A stretch of DNA of 64,000 nt from Rhodococcus koreensis (GCF_900105905.1 NZ_FNSV01000005.1:3224001-3288000), one strand, 5' to 3'; shown: positions 25,217-33,723, counted from the stretch's first letter. Notes: generated from the letters alone by a model not told the origin. Program-made: numbers and translations.

Positions 25217-25316
25217 GGCACTCAGTGCCGTGGTTGACTGCACTCCAGTGGCAGTAGTTTGCCGACCACGAACGTTGCGGCCCACCTGAACGGAAATAGA
25301 CCTGGCACGGAGTGCC
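25217..25316. promoter_or_regulatory. Paired GGCAC-N3-GTGCC palindromes and putative promoter before the acyl-CoA dehydrogenase
   Basis: GGCACTCAGTGCC (25217-25229) and GGCACGGAGTGCC (25304-25316) share the GGCAC-N3-GTGCC plan, with centres 87 bp apart. A candidate promoter, TTGCGG (25275-25280) and TAGACC (25297-25302) with 16 bp between, puts the second palindrome at the likely transcription start. A related CACTCCAGTG lies near 25241-25250. This looks like a repressor binding two sites. The neighbouring TetR protein is the obvious but untested candidate. Confidence 0.55.
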
Positions 25317-25358
25317 GCTCAGACTCGGTGCCGTCGAGACTCAGCAAGGAGCGCCCCC

Positions 25359-26519
25359 ATGGCCGGAAATCCGGACTTCGATCTGTTCAAGCTCGGTGAA
25401 GAGCACGACGAACTGCGGTCCGCGATCCGCGCGCTCTCCGAGAAGGAGATCGCACCCCACGCGAAGGAAGTCGACGAGGATTCGCGCTTCCCCGAAGAGG
25501 CGCTGCAGGCCCTCGTGAACTCCGGCTTCAACGCCATCCACGTCCCCGAGCAGTACGACGGGCAGGGCGCCGACTCCGTCGCCACCTGCATCGTCATCGA
25601 AGAGGTCGCCCGCGTCTGCGGCTCCTCCTCCCTGATCCCCGCCGTCAACAAGCTCGGCACCATGGGCCTGATCCTCAACGGCTCCGAGGAACTCAAGCAG
25701 CAGGTCCTGCCGCAGCTCGCGTCCGGCGAGGCGATGGCGTCGTACGCGCTGTCCGAGCGCGAGGCCGGTTCGGACGCCGCGAGCATGCGCACCCGCGCCA
25801 AGGCCGACGGCGACGACTGGATCCTCAACGGGTCCAAGTGCTGGATCACGAACGGTGGCAAGTCCAGCTGGTACACCGTCATGGCCGTCACCGACGCCGA
25901 CAAGGGAGCCAACGGCATCTCCGCGTTCATGGTCCACAAGGACGACGAAGGATTCGTCGTCGGACCGAAGGAGAAGAAGCTCGGCATCAAGGGTTCGCCC
26001 ACCACCGAGCTCTATTTCGAGAACTGCAAGATTCCCGGCGACCGCATCATCGGCGAGCCCGGCACCGGTTTCAAGACGGCGCTGCAGACCCTCGACCACA
26101 CCCGTCCCACCATCGGCGCGCAGGCAGTCGGCCTCGCACAGGGCGCCCTCGACGCCGCCCTCGCCTACACCAAGGACCGCAAGCAGTTCGGCAAGTCGAT
26201 CAGCGACTTCCAGGCCGTGCAGTTCATGCTCGCCGACATGGCGATGAAGGTCGAGGCCGCGCGCCTCATGGTCTACACCTCCGCGGCCCGCGCCGAGCGC
26301 GGCGAGAAGAACCTCGGTTTCATCTCCGCGGCCGCCAAATGCTTCGCCTCCGACGTCGCGATGGAGGTCACCACGGACGCCGTCCAGCTGTTCGGTGGCG
26401 CCGGCTACACCACCGACTTCCCCGTCGAGCGGATGATGCGTGATGCGAAGATCACCCAGATCTACGAAGGCACCAACCAGATCCAGCGCGTCGTGATGTC
26501 GCGTGCACTGTTGAAGTAG
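25359..26519 (+). CDS. Acyl-CoA dehydrogenase (FadE25-like)
   Basis: A 386-residue FAD enzyme that oxidises acyl-CoA to trans-2-enoyl-CoA in beta-oxidation. The two family signatures are present: ALSEREAGSDAASMRT (about residue 128) and QLFGGAGYTTDFPVERMMRD (about 347). The catalytic glutamate sits in IYEGTNQIQR near the C-terminus. Length and sequence recall mycobacterial FadE25. The start is set by AAGGA 8 nt before the ATG. It is followed by a 3-hydroxybutyryl-CoA dehydrogenase gene on the same strand, with a long hairpin between. Chain length and branching preference cannot be read off; short-chain is likely from the partner. Confidence 0.93.
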   Translation: MAGNPDFDLFKLGEEHDELRSAIRALSEKEIAPHAKEVDEDSRFPEEALQALVNSGFNAIHVPEQYDGQGADSVATCIVIEEVARVCGSSSLIPAVNKLGTMGLILNGSEELKQQVLPQLASGEAMASYALSEREAGSDAASMRTRAKADGDDWILNGSKCWITNGGKSSWYTVMAVTDADKGANGISAFMVHKDDEGFVVGPKEKKLGIKGSPTTELYFENCKIPGDRIIGEPGTGFKTALQTLDHTRPTIGAQAVGLAQGALDAALAYTKDRKQFGKSISDFQAVQFMLADMAMKVEAARLMVYTSAARAERGEKNLGFISAAAKCFASDVAMEVTTDAVQLFGGAGYTTDFPVERMMRDAKITQIYEGTNQIQRVVMSRALLK

Positions 26520-26530
26520 GCGGCTACGCC

Positions 26531-26578
26531 GCCCGTGCGTGGTTAACGAGTCTCTGGACTCGCTAACCACGCACGGGC
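26531..26578. terminator. Long perfect-arm hairpin between fadE-like and hbd-like genes
   Basis: The arms 26531-26552 and 26557-26578 pair over 21 of 22 positions around a 4-nt loop. There is no T-run after it. It lies 11 bp after one stop codon and ends 17 bp before the next start, so it may terminate, stabilise the 3' end or uncouple the two genes. Its base (GCCCGTGCG) is shared with the hairpin at 41399-41446. Confidence 0.7.
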
Positions 26579-26595
26579 ATATCTAAGGAGAATTT

Positions 26596-27444
26596 GTGGA
26601 ACTAGTAGGCGTGATCGGCGGCGGCACCATGGGTGCCGGCATCGCCGAGGTATGTATCAAGGCCGGCAGCTCGGTTCTCATCCTCGAGACGAAGCCGGAG
26701 TTCGCCGAGGCCGCGCAGGCCCGGATCGAGAAGTCCCTCGCCCGCGGGGTCAAGGCGGGCAAGCTCGACCAGGAGGCCGCGGACGCCGCGCTCGCCCGGG
26801 TGCGGGTCACCCTCGACATCGACGACTTCGCCGACCGCGACCTCGTCATCGAGGCGGCGCCGGAGATCGAATCCCTCAAGGTCGACATCTTCCAGAAGCT
26901 CGACAAGGTCGTGAAGCCGTCCGGCATCCTCGCGTCCAACACGTCGTCCATTCCGCTGATCAAGATGGCCAACGCCACGCAGCGTCCCGGGCAGGTCGTG
27001 GGTGTCCATTTCTTCAACCCGGTGCCGGTGATGCCGCTGGTGGAGATCGTGGTCAGCCTCGTCACGTCGGAGGAGACCGTCACCGCGGTCACCGACTACG
27101 CGAAGAACACGCTGCGCAAGAAGACGGTGCGAGCCGGTGACCGCGCGGGATTCATCGTGAACGCGCTGCTCATCCCGTACCTCACGTCGGCGGTCCGGAT
27201 GCTCGAGTCGGGTTACGCCACCGCCGAGGACATCGACGAGGCCATGAAGGGCGGCTGCGGGTACCCGATGGGCCCGCTGACGCTGATCGACACCGTCGGT
27301 CTCGACATCACGCTCGCCGCCGCGGAGTCGCTGTACGCGGAGTTCGCCGAGCCGCACTACGCTCCCCCGACGCTGCTCAAGCGCAAGGTGGATGCCGGGC
27401 ACCTCGGCAAGAAGAGCGGCAAGGGCTTCTACGACTACAGCTGA
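26596..27444 (+). CDS. fadB2: 3-hydroxybutyryl-CoA dehydrogenase
   Basis: A 282-residue NAD(P)-dependent enzyme interconverting 3-hydroxyacyl-CoA and 3-oxoacyl-CoA. The Rossmann motif GVIGGGTMGAGIAE starts at residue 5. The catalytic-region motif VGVHFFNPVPVMPLVE is in the middle, and the C-terminal helical domain ends in HLGKKSGKGFYDYS, as in the stand-alone Hbd/FadB2 family. The GTG start has AAGGAG 5 nt upstream. Together with the preceding acyl-CoA dehydrogenase it covers two of the four beta-oxidation steps. Its last 10 bases overlap the end of the convergent methyltransferase gene. The gene symbol follows the mycobacterial name and is by resemblance. Confidence 0.93.
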   Translation: MELVGVIGGGTMGAGIAEVCIKAGSSVLILETKPEFAEAAQARIEKSLARGVKAGKLDQEAADAALARVRVTLDIDDFADRDLVIEAAPEIESLKVDIFQKLDKVVKPSGILASNTSSIPLIKMANATQRPGQVVGVHFFNPVPVMPLVEIVVSLVTSEETVTAVTDYAKNTLRKKTVRAGDRAGFIVNALLIPYLTSAVRMLESGYATAEDIDEAMKGGCGYPMGPLTLIDTVGLDITLAAAESLYAEFAEPHYAPPTLLKRKVDAGHLGKKSGKGFYDYS

Positions 27445-28265
27445 TCGCGCCCGTCCGGGAGCCCGTCGCGTTGTCGCGGCGGGCTTTCGCCGTTCGCGAC
27501 GGCGTATCCCATGTACGAGATGGCCGTGCTCCGGATCTGCCCGAAGTCGAGGCGGCGGCTCAACTCCCCGTAGCTGAGCCGGGTTCCGCCCGCCCGGGCG
27601 AGGTCGAGGAGCCGGAGAGGATTCTTCGACCGCGGCCCGAGCCCGACGATCTCGCCGAGCCGCAGATCGCGGCGCTCCAGGATCGCCGTCAGCTCCGCGG
27701 GACGGATGCACATCGACCAGTCGTGGATGGGGGTGTCGAACATCCGCGTCATCCGCCACTCCTGCATGATCTTGATGGCGACGAGCTTGCTGACGAATGT
27801 GCGGTTGATGGTGTCGAACAGGTACAGGCCGCCGGGTTTCAGCACGCGGGACGTCTCGGCGATCACTTCGCCCAGATCCGACACGTGCTCGAGGACGTCG
27901 CAGCAGTAGACGACGTCGAACGTGGAGTCCGGCACGGGGAGTCGCTCGCCCGACCCGATGCGGTACTCGATGTCGAGTTCCGCGCGGTCGGCGTGACGGC
28001 GGGCGGTGTCGATCGACACCGGGGACGGATCGATTCCCGTCACGCGGAATCCGATCCGGGTGAACTCCTCCGCGAGGAACCCTCCACCCGACCCGACGTC
28101 GAGGGCACGCAGACCGCGATAGTCAGGACCGATCGTCTGGCCGAGCACCTTGCGGAAGTAGGCGAATCGTCCCGGCGTCAGGCTTCCGTGCAGCAGGTTG
28201 AGCGGGTTGTCCTCCTCCCACCACGACTCCCCCACCCGGTTGTAGACGTCGTTGTCGATGACCAC
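27435..28265 (-). CDS. UbiG-like class I SAM-dependent methyltransferase
   Basis: A protein of about 276 residues. The SAM-binding glycine motif LDVGSGGGFLAEEF is near residue 55, with GIDPSP (motif II), FDVVYCCDVLEHV (motif IV region) and LKPGGLYLFDTI after it. This order matches 3-demethylubiquinol/2-polyprenylphenol methyltransferases, but ubiquinone is not expected in actinomycetes, so the substrate is unknown. I prefer the GTG at 28265, with AAGGGG 8 nt upstream, over the GTG at 28274, which has no room for a ribosome site. The gene is convergent with hbd, overlapping by 10 bp. Confidence 0.85.
   Translation of the reverse strand: MVIDNDVYNRVGESWWEEDNPLNLLHGSLTPGRFAYFRKVLGQTIGPDYRGLRALDVGSGGGFLAEEFTRIGFRVTGIDPSPVSIDTARRHADRAELDIEYRIGSGERLPVPDSTFDVVYCCDVLEHVSDLGEVIAETSRVLKPGGLYLFDTINRTFVSKLVAIKIMQEWRMTRMFDTPIHDWSMCIRPAELTAILERRDLRLGEIVGLGPRSKNPLRLLDLARAGGTRLSYGELSRRLDFGQIRSTAISYMGYAVANGESPPRQRDGLPDGRDQL
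27461..27487 (+). terminator. Intrinsic terminator for the beta-oxidation pair
   Basis: GCCCGTCGCG (27461-27470), a TTGT loop and CGCGGCGGGC (27475-27484) form a 10-bp GC stem with one G-T pair, followed by TTT. It sits 17 bp after the hbd stop, inside the 3' end of the opposite-strand methyltransferase gene. Confidence 0.7.
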
Positions 28266-28364
28266 ACGGACCACCCCTTCTCTGCCGAGCGCACTTCGAC
28301 GACTCCAGCCTTCCCCTGCGCGTCGGTCACTTCAAGGCCGACACCCGTACGCGATGCTCGGAGG

Positions 28365-29609
28365 ATGACTTTCCGGATCTCGCACGTGTGCCTGCTGCTG
28401 GGCGGGTTCGTCGCGGGAATTGCGTTGACGTCCACCGGGTCCGGTGGGTTCGTGTTCGTCGTGGGCCGTGAGGTCCTGGACGCGTCGTATCTCGATCCCG
28501 CCGCCGGTGCCACCCTCGCCGCGGTCGTCGCAGTCCTGGTGACGGTGCTGGTTCGGGCCCGCCGGGGCCTGTCGGCGCTGTCGTTCGCCGGCCTCGCACT
28601 GCTGGGCGTCGCCCGTTCGATCGGGCCGTGGGACTTCGAGATGTTCCTCGGCGGCGTCGCTGCGGGACTTCTCCTCGGCGGTCTCGTCGGACTGTGCGCC
28701 ACCGCCGACCTCGAGTGGTTGCAGACCGCACTCGCGGCGGGTGTCCTCACCGGGGTCCTCCTCGACGGACCGATCGAGCATCTCCGGATATCCCTCCCCC
28801 GGCGCTACGCGGACTACCTTCCCGGACACACCGTCGATGCGGCCGCGCTGGCCGTCCTCGCGCTCACGGCCGTGGTTCTGGCTGTGGCGTTGTGGTCCGG
28901 CGACTTCGGCGAGCGGGCGGACCTCGCGGTGAGCAGGCGCGCCGTCGTCGCGGGGATCGTGGTGCCGCTGGTCGGGCTGGTGCTGTGCTGGTGGTTCGTT
29001 CACCAGGCGTGGGACGTGGACTCCGACGGCGGGATGCAGGGCCGGTGGGTGTTCGGGATCGTCCTCGTCGCGGTGGTGATCGCCGCCGCGCTGTGGCTGG
29101 AGGGCCGCACCGGGATCGTGTTGCTCGCCGCGATGGCGCTCGTCGCCACGGGCGGCATCGGCAGGTCCGCGTTCCCGGATTCGTGGCCGTGGCTGCTGTT
29201 GCCCGCGGCACTGTCACTCGCGGGTGCCGTGCTCGGACGGCGTTTCCCCCAGCCGGTTCTCGGCATCGCGGCGCTGGCGGTGGTCGCCGCGTCGGCAGTG
29301 TTCGAGCACCCGCCGTGGGACAACCTGCAACTCGGCGCGATGTGGCTGCTCCTTCCGCTCGCGGCCACGTACACGTTCGCGTCGAGCGTGCCGTCGAGCG
29401 GACCGGTCACCGCGGCGGCGCTGGCGATCCCCGCCGCGCTCACCGTCCCCCTGGTCGTCGACTACGGGTGGACGGCGTACACGCCGCTCACCACATCGGG
29501 GACCACGCCGTGGCCGGACTCGTGGGGGTGGACGTCCACGGGAGTGTCGGTGGCCGCCGTGGTCGCGTACGGCCTCACCGCGGCCTACCTCGGAAAACGC
29601 CCCTCCTGA
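28365..29609 (+). CDS. Polytopic membrane protein of unknown function
   Basis: A 414-residue protein with about ten to twelve hydrophobic stretches spread over its full length (for example GGFVAGIALT, AAVVAVLVTVLV, AVLALTAVVLAVAL, GIVLVAVVIAAALWL). I recognise no transporter signature or catalytic motif. The ATG at 28365 follows GGAGG with no spacer, so translation may be leaderless or the start may be slightly off. It is divergent from the methyltransferase (about 100 bp between). It is probably an integral inner-membrane protein; no function can be given. Confidence 0.75.
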   Translation: MTFRISHVCLLLGGFVAGIALTSTGSGGFVFVVGREVLDASYLDPAAGATLAAVVAVLVTVLVRARRGLSALSFAGLALLGVARSIGPWDFEMFLGGVAAGLLLGGLVGLCATADLEWLQTALAAGVLTGVLLDGPIEHLRISLPRRYADYLPGHTVDAAALAVLALTAVVLAVALWSGDFGERADLAVSRRAVVAGIVVPLVGLVLCWWFVHQAWDVDSDGGMQGRWVFGIVLVAVVIAAALWLEGRTGIVLLAAMALVATGGIGRSAFPDSWPWLLLPAALSLAGAVLGRRFPQPVLGIAALAVVAASAVFEHPPWDNLQLGAMWLLLPLAATYTFASSVPSSGPVTAAALAIPAALTVPLVVDYGWTAYTPLTTSGTTPWPDSWGWTSTGVSVAAVVAYGLTAAYLGKRPS

Positions 29610-29630
29610 CCAATATGCAGGATACATATG

Positions 29631-29665
29631 TTGTGCACCATGCATAGACTGTGTAGGGTGCACAA
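29631..29665. promoter_or_regulatory. Inverted repeat TTGTGCAC-N19-GTGCACAA before an MFS gene
   Basis: TTGTGCAC (29631-29638) and GTGCACAA (29658-29665) are perfect mirror arms. Between them lies TAGACT (29645-29650), a plausible -10 box. The element ends 30 bp before the GTG of the MFS gene. This layout fits a repressor operator across the promoter, but no regulator gene is adjacent. Confidence 0.5.
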
Positions 29666-29695
29666 ATTGTGTTTCGCAACGTCAAGGAGATTCGT

Positions 29696-31141
29696 GTGGA
29701 CAGTCCGACGCCCGTCGTCCGCCCGGGCGGCCTCGTCGCCGTGCTGGCATTCACCGGCATCGTCGCCGCACTCATGCAGACCCTCGTGGTGCCGCTGATC
29801 GGTGACCTGCCCCGACTCCTCGGCACGACCGCCTCCAACGCATCCTGGGTGATCACCGCGACGCTGCTCGCCGGCGCGGTGGCTACCCCGGTCACGGGAC
29901 GTCTCGGCGACCTCTACGGCAAGCGTCGAATGATGCTGATCTGCACGGTGCCGCTCGTCCTGGGCTCGGTGGTCTGCGCACTCGCGACGACCCTGGCCCC
30001 GATGGTGATCGGCCGGGGACTGCAGGGCGTCGGGGTGGGCCTGATCCCGCTGGGAATCAGCGCCTTGCGGGACCTGCTGCCGCCCGAGCGCCTGCACTCC
30101 TCCATCGCCCTGATGAGCTCGTCGATGGGCATCGGCGGTGCCCTCGGCCTGCCGCTCGCCGCGACGGTCGCCGAGAACGCCTCATGGCGGGTGCTGTTCT
30201 GGGGCGCCGCCGGGCTCAGCGCGGTGATCGCCGTACTGCTCTGGTACTTCGTGCCCGCCACCCCGGTGCACGGCACCCGGGGCCGCTTCGATCCCGTCGG
30301 GGCGGTCGGGCTCGGCGTCGGACTGGTGTGCCTGCTGCTGGCCGTGTCCAAGGGCGCCGACTGGAGCTGGACGAGCGGCACCACCCTCGGCCTGTTCGCG
30401 GCCACGATCATCGTGTTGACGGCGTGGGGCCGGTGGGAACTCCGCACTCCGCAGCCCCTCGTCGACCTGCGGGTCATCGCCGGACGTCAGGTGCTGCTGA
30501 CCAACGCCGCGTCCGTCGTCGTCGGCTTCGCGATGTACGCCCAGTCGCTGATCGTTCCGCAACTCCTGCAGTTGCCCGCGTCGACGGGATACGGCCTGGG
30601 ACAGTCGATGCTGGCGATGGGTCTGTGGATGGCCCCGTCGGGCCTGATGATGATGGCGGTGTCCCCGTTCGGCGCCAAGCTGTCGTCGACCCGCGGACCG
30701 AAGGTCACGCTGCTCGTCGGCAGCCTCGTCATCGCCCTCGGCTACGGGTCGTCGATGTTCCTGATGGGGTCGACGTGGGGTCTGGTCGTGGTGACCTGCA
30801 TCTGCGGCGCGGGCGTCGGTCTCGCCTACGGCGCGATGCCCGCCCTCGTGATGAGCGCCGTGCCGCAGTCCGCGACGGCGTCCGCGAACAGCGTGAACTC
30901 CCTGATGCGTTCGGTGGGCACGTCGGTGTCCGCGGCCGTCGTCGGCGTGGTCCTGGCGCAGATGAGCGTGCAGGTCGCGGGCCACACCCTGCCCACCGAG
31001 GGCGGATTCCGGACCGGTCTGCTGATCGGTTGCGGTGTCGCGCTCGTCGCCGCGGCCATCACCGTGGCAATTCCCACCCGACGTGCACCCACACCGCCGA
31101 ACACGGCTCCCACCGAACCGCTCGCGTCGTCGAAGGCATAG
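29696..31141 (+). CDS. MFS transporter, DHA2-type (14 membrane segments), drug-efflux-like
   Basis: A 481-residue proton-driven antiporter type. The MFS motif A is GRLGDLYGKRRMML after the second segment, motif B is RGLQGVGVGLIPLG, and motif C-like ASMGIGGALGLPL-type sequence follows. The total of about 14 hydrophobic segments fits DHA2. I prefer the GTG at 29696 (AAGGAG 6 nt upstream) to the GTG at 29669. The C-terminal tail is rich in Pro, Thr and Ala. The substrate is unknown. It is convergent with the secreted-protein gene 12 bp downstream. Confidence 0.88.
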   Translation: MDSPTPVVRPGGLVAVLAFTGIVAALMQTLVVPLIGDLPRLLGTTASNASWVITATLLAGAVATPVTGRLGDLYGKRRMMLICTVPLVLGSVVCALATTLAPMVIGRGLQGVGVGLIPLGISALRDLLPPERLHSSIALMSSSMGIGGALGLPLAATVAENASWRVLFWGAAGLSAVIAVLLWYFVPATPVHGTRGRFDPVGAVGLGVGLVCLLLAVSKGADWSWTSGTTLGLFAATIIVLTAWGRWELRTPQPLVDLRVIAGRQVLLTNAASVVVGFAMYAQSLIVPQLLQLPASTGYGLGQSMLAMGLWMAPSGLMMMAVSPFGAKLSSTRGPKVTLLVGSLVIALGYGSSMFLMGSTWGLVVVTCICGAGVGLAYGAMPALVMSAVPQSATASANSVNSLMRSVGTSVSAAVVGVVLAQMSVQVAGHTLPTEGGFRTGLLIGCGVALVAAAITVAIPTRRAPTPPNTAPTEPLASSKA

Positions 31142-31149
31142 CCGTCGAC

Positions 31150-31169
31150 CGCCCTACTTGTGCAGGGCG
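31150..31169. terminator. Small hairpin between convergent genes
   Basis: CGCCCT (31150-31155) and AGGGCG (31164-31169) flank an 8-nt loop across the stop codon of the secreted protein. The stem is short and has no T-run. Confidence 0.35.
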
Positions 31170-31573
31170 TATCCGGCCACGGGGTTGCCGTTGATGTAAA
31201 CGGTGCCCTCGTAGGTCCCGTCCGGCCTCGGGGTGATCCGGTCGGTGAGGAAATTCAGGCCGGACGGGCTGTAGTCGGTGACGAGGGAGCCGCCCGGTTC
31301 CGGGGTGGTCATGCCGAAGATGTAGGGGAAGAACACCCCGAAGTTGTCCATGACCCATCCGGGTCCGAACGTCTTGCCCTTCCAGATCAGGTCGCCACCG
31401 AGAACGTTGGTGGTGCCGAGGTACGTGCCGGCAGGCAACGGGACCGGCATGGGCGCGGGGAGCGGCGGCGGCATGGGCGCCGGTACCGGGTCTGCAGCGG
31501 CCGTCCCCGCAGCGAAGAAAGACAGGCCGGCCACCGCGACGGCCCCGACCGCGACCTTGCGCATGATGTCCAT
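31154..31573 (-). CDS. Small secreted protein with proline-rich N-terminus
   Basis: A 139-residue protein. MRKVAVGAVAVAGLSFFAAG followed by TAAA is a Sec signal peptide with predicted cleavage near ADPVPAP. Then comes a Pro-Met-rich linker (PVPAPMPPPLPAPMPVPLP) and a globular part of about 95 residues with YLGTTNVLGGDLIWKGKTF and TYEGTVYINGNPVAGYALHK. The last part reads like a beta-strand-rich domain. No catalytic motif was recognised. Such proteins are common in mycolate-containing actinomycetes, but I cannot place this one in a named family. GGAGA lies 4 nt before the ATG. Confidence 0.8.
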   Translation of the reverse strand: MDIMRKVAVGAVAVAGLSFFAAGTAAADPVPAPMPPPLPAPMPVPLPAGTYLGTTNVLGGDLIWKGKTFGPGWVMDNFGVFFPYIFGMTTPEPGGSLVTDYSPSGLNFLTDRITPRPDGTYEGTVYINGNPVAGYALHK

Positions 31574-31626
31574 GAGTTCTCCGTATATCGAGGTGCGTGG
31601 CGGAAAGTGTCGCACGTACACAGCCG

Positions 31627-32082
31627 TCACAGGGCGAGTGTGAAGAAGATGCTGTTCGGATCGTTGTCGTAGTCCCCGAACGGGGGACATTCGGTGAAGC
31701 CGTGCTCGGTGTACAGCCGCCTGGCCGGGGCGAAGAAGTCCTCGGTGCCGGTCTCGAGGCTGAGCCGGACGTACCCGCGTGCCCGCGCCTCGTCGACCAG
31801 GTGCGTGAGGAGCCGGGTGGCCACACCCCGCCCGCGCGCCTCCGTGGCCGTCCGCATCGACTTGATCTCACCTTCGGCCGCCGAGAGCTCACGCAGAGCC
31901 ACGGTTCCCAGCACGGCCTCCTCGTCCCACAACGTCCACACGGTGACCGAGGGGTCCCGCAAACCGGACAGATCGAGGGCGTGAACGCTCTCGGGCGGCG
32001 ACGTGGCACGCATGTCCGCCAGGTGCTCGGCCAGCAGTCCGTGCACGTCCTCGCGGGACAGGTCGTCGACTTCGATATACAC
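31627..32082 (-). CDS. GNAT-family N-acetyltransferase
   Basis: A protein of about 151 residues. The acetyl-CoA-binding motif A is readable as IKSMRTATEARGRGVATRLLTHLVDEA (R-G-x-G-V-A pattern), followed by the C-terminal LYTEHGFTECPPFGDY. The central strand VTVWTLWDEEAVLGTVALREL precedes it. This fits single-domain transferases that acetylate small molecules or protein N-termini; the acceptor is unknown. The frame is open farther upstream but homologous-looking sequence starts at about VYIEVDDLS, so I use the GTG at 32082 (GAGAG 8 nt upstream). Confidence 0.85.
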   Translation of the reverse strand: MYIEVDDLSREDVHGLLAEHLADMRATSPPESVHALDLSGLRDPSVTVWTLWDEEAVLGTVALRELSAAEGEIKSMRTATEARGRGVATRLLTHLVDEARARGYVRLSLETGTEDFFAPARRLYTEHGFTECPPFGDYDNDPNSIFFTLAL

Positions 32083-32197
32083 GTGCAGGCTCTCGACTTT
32101 CGGTTTCCGACCGGGCAACGCTGTCGAGTATGCCGAAGCCGGCGCGAGAAATCGCAACGAGTACCGCACTGCCTGGACCGCAGCGCACCATGGGGAG

Positions 32198-33688
32198 ATG
32201 ACCGAGACAGTTCTGCGCCTGAGCACCCGCCAGGGGCGGTGGGTGGTCACCGCCACCGTTCTCGGCTCGAGCCTCGCGCTACTGGACGGCACGGTGGTGA
32301 ACATCGCCCTGCCCCACATCGGCGAGGACCTCGGGTCGGATGTCGCGGGAATGCAGTGGGTACTGAGCGGCTACACCCTCGCCCTGGCGTCGCTGATCCT
32401 GCTGGGCGGGGCGCTCGGGGATCGCTGGGGCCGGCGACGCGTCTTCGTCTGGGGGACGGTCTGGTTCGCGGTGGCGTCGCTCCTGTGCGGCATCGCACCC
32501 GACATCACGATGCTCGTGATCGCCCGAATTCTGCAGGGTGTCGGGGCTGCAATGCTGACCCCCGGCAGCCTCGCACTGATCTCGGCGTCGATTCACGAGG
32601 ACGACCGCGGCGCCGCGATCGGACTGTGGTCGGGGCTCGGCGGGGTGGCGGGGGCCATCGGACCTCTGCTGGGCGGCTGGTTGGTGGAGGTGGCCGGCTG
32701 GCGGTCGGTGTTCCTGCTCAATCTTCCGCTCGCCGCGCTCGTCGTGTGGGCGTCGATGCGGCACGTCCCGGAGAGCCGGGACCCGCACCCGCCCGATCAC
32801 CTCGACGTACTCGGTTCGGCGTGCGCGGTGATCGGCCTGGGCGCCCTCACCTACGGTCTGATCGAGATGAACCTGATCGCCGGGGTGGTGGGCGCCGTCG
32901 TGCTGATCGCGTTCGTCGTCGTGGAGGTGCGTTCACCGAACGCGCTGGTGCCGCCGAGCCTGTTCGCGTCGCGGATGTTCGTGGCGGCGAACCTGGTGAC
33001 GCTCGCCGTGTACGCCGCGCTCGGCGGCGTCTTCTTCCTGCTGGTGTTGCAGCTGCAGTTGGTGGCCGGGTACTCGCCGCTCGAGGCCGGGCTGGCCACC
33101 ATCCCGATCACACTGGCGATGCTGGCGTTCTCCTCCCGCGCCGGCAGCTACGCCCAGACCCACGGCCCGCGACTGCCGATGACCGTCGGGCCCGCCCTCG
33201 CAGCGGTCGGGCTGCTGTTGATGACGCGGATCGGGCCGGACGCGAGCTATTGGACGGTGGTGCTCCCCGGCGTCGTCGTGTTCGGTCTCGGATTGTCCGC
33301 CATGGTCGCGCCGCTGACCGCGGCCGTGCTCGGATCGGTCCCGGTGGAACAGTCGGGCATCGCGTCCGGGGTGAACAACGCGGTCGCACGCACCAGCCAG
33401 CTGCTGGCGGTGGCCGCGCTCCCCGGGATCGCCGGGATCGACGCCGAGAGCATGCTCGACCCCACCAGCTTCTCGGACGGCTTCCGCATCGCGATGTTCG
33501 TCTGCATCGCACTGCTGCTCGTCGGGGCGGCCATCGCCGCGGCCCTGATCCGGGCGCCCGCCGCGCCCGCTCCCGCCCCGCTCGGTCCCGTTCCGGAGTC
33601 GATCGCGTGCAAACCGCATTGCGACATCACCGGTCCGGCGGTGCAACCGGCCCTCGCGCGGCCCGGCCCCACCCCGCCGGAGGGGTGA
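32198..33688 (+). CDS. MFS transporter, DHA2-type (EmrB/QacA-like)
   Basis: A 496-residue drug:H+ antiporter type. The DHA2 start motif LLDGTVVNIALPHIGEDLG is in segment 1, motif A is GGALGDRWGRRRVFV, motif B is ARILQGVGAAMLTPGSLALI, and about 14 membrane segments follow. After the last segment there is a long Pro/Ala-rich cytosolic tail of about 55 residues containing IACKPHCDI, which is unusual for the family. The ATG at 32198 lies directly after GGGGAG, so the ribosome site is poorly spaced. It is divergent from the GNAT gene (115 bp). Confidence 0.88.
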   Translation: MTETVLRLSTRQGRWVVTATVLGSSLALLDGTVVNIALPHIGEDLGSDVAGMQWVLSGYTLALASLILLGGALGDRWGRRRVFVWGTVWFAVASLLCGIAPDITMLVIARILQGVGAAMLTPGSLALISASIHEDDRGAAIGLWSGLGGVAGAIGPLLGGWLVEVAGWRSVFLLNLPLAALVVWASMRHVPESRDPHPPDHLDVLGSACAVIGLGALTYGLIEMNLIAGVVGAVVLIAFVVVEVRSPNALVPPSLFASRMFVAANLVTLAVYAALGGVFFLLVLQLQLVAGYSPLEAGLATIPITLAMLAFSSRAGSYAQTHGPRLPMTVGPALAAVGLLLMTRIGPDASYWTVVLPGVVVFGLGLSAMVAPLTAAVLGSVPVEQSGIASGVNNAVARTSQLLAVAALPGIAGIDAESMLDPTSFSDGFRIAMFVCIALLLVGAAIAAALIRAPAAPAPAPLGPVPESIACKPHCDITGPAVQPALARPGPTPPEG

Positions 33689-33723
33689 CGCGACTGCGGG
33701 CATGCTTTTCGTATCCTGGTCGG

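Noticed and set aside
25217-25229. Resemblance to the CIRCE heat-shock element
   Set aside because: CIRCE needs GCACTC and GAGTGC arms nine bases apart. Here the arms are separated by only three bases.
31597-33720. Possible N-terminal extension joining the S4 gene to upstream sequence
   Set aside because: The frame is open, but upstream residues are Arg/Gly shadows of the MFS gene, and a leaderless promoter stands right before the GTG at 33724.
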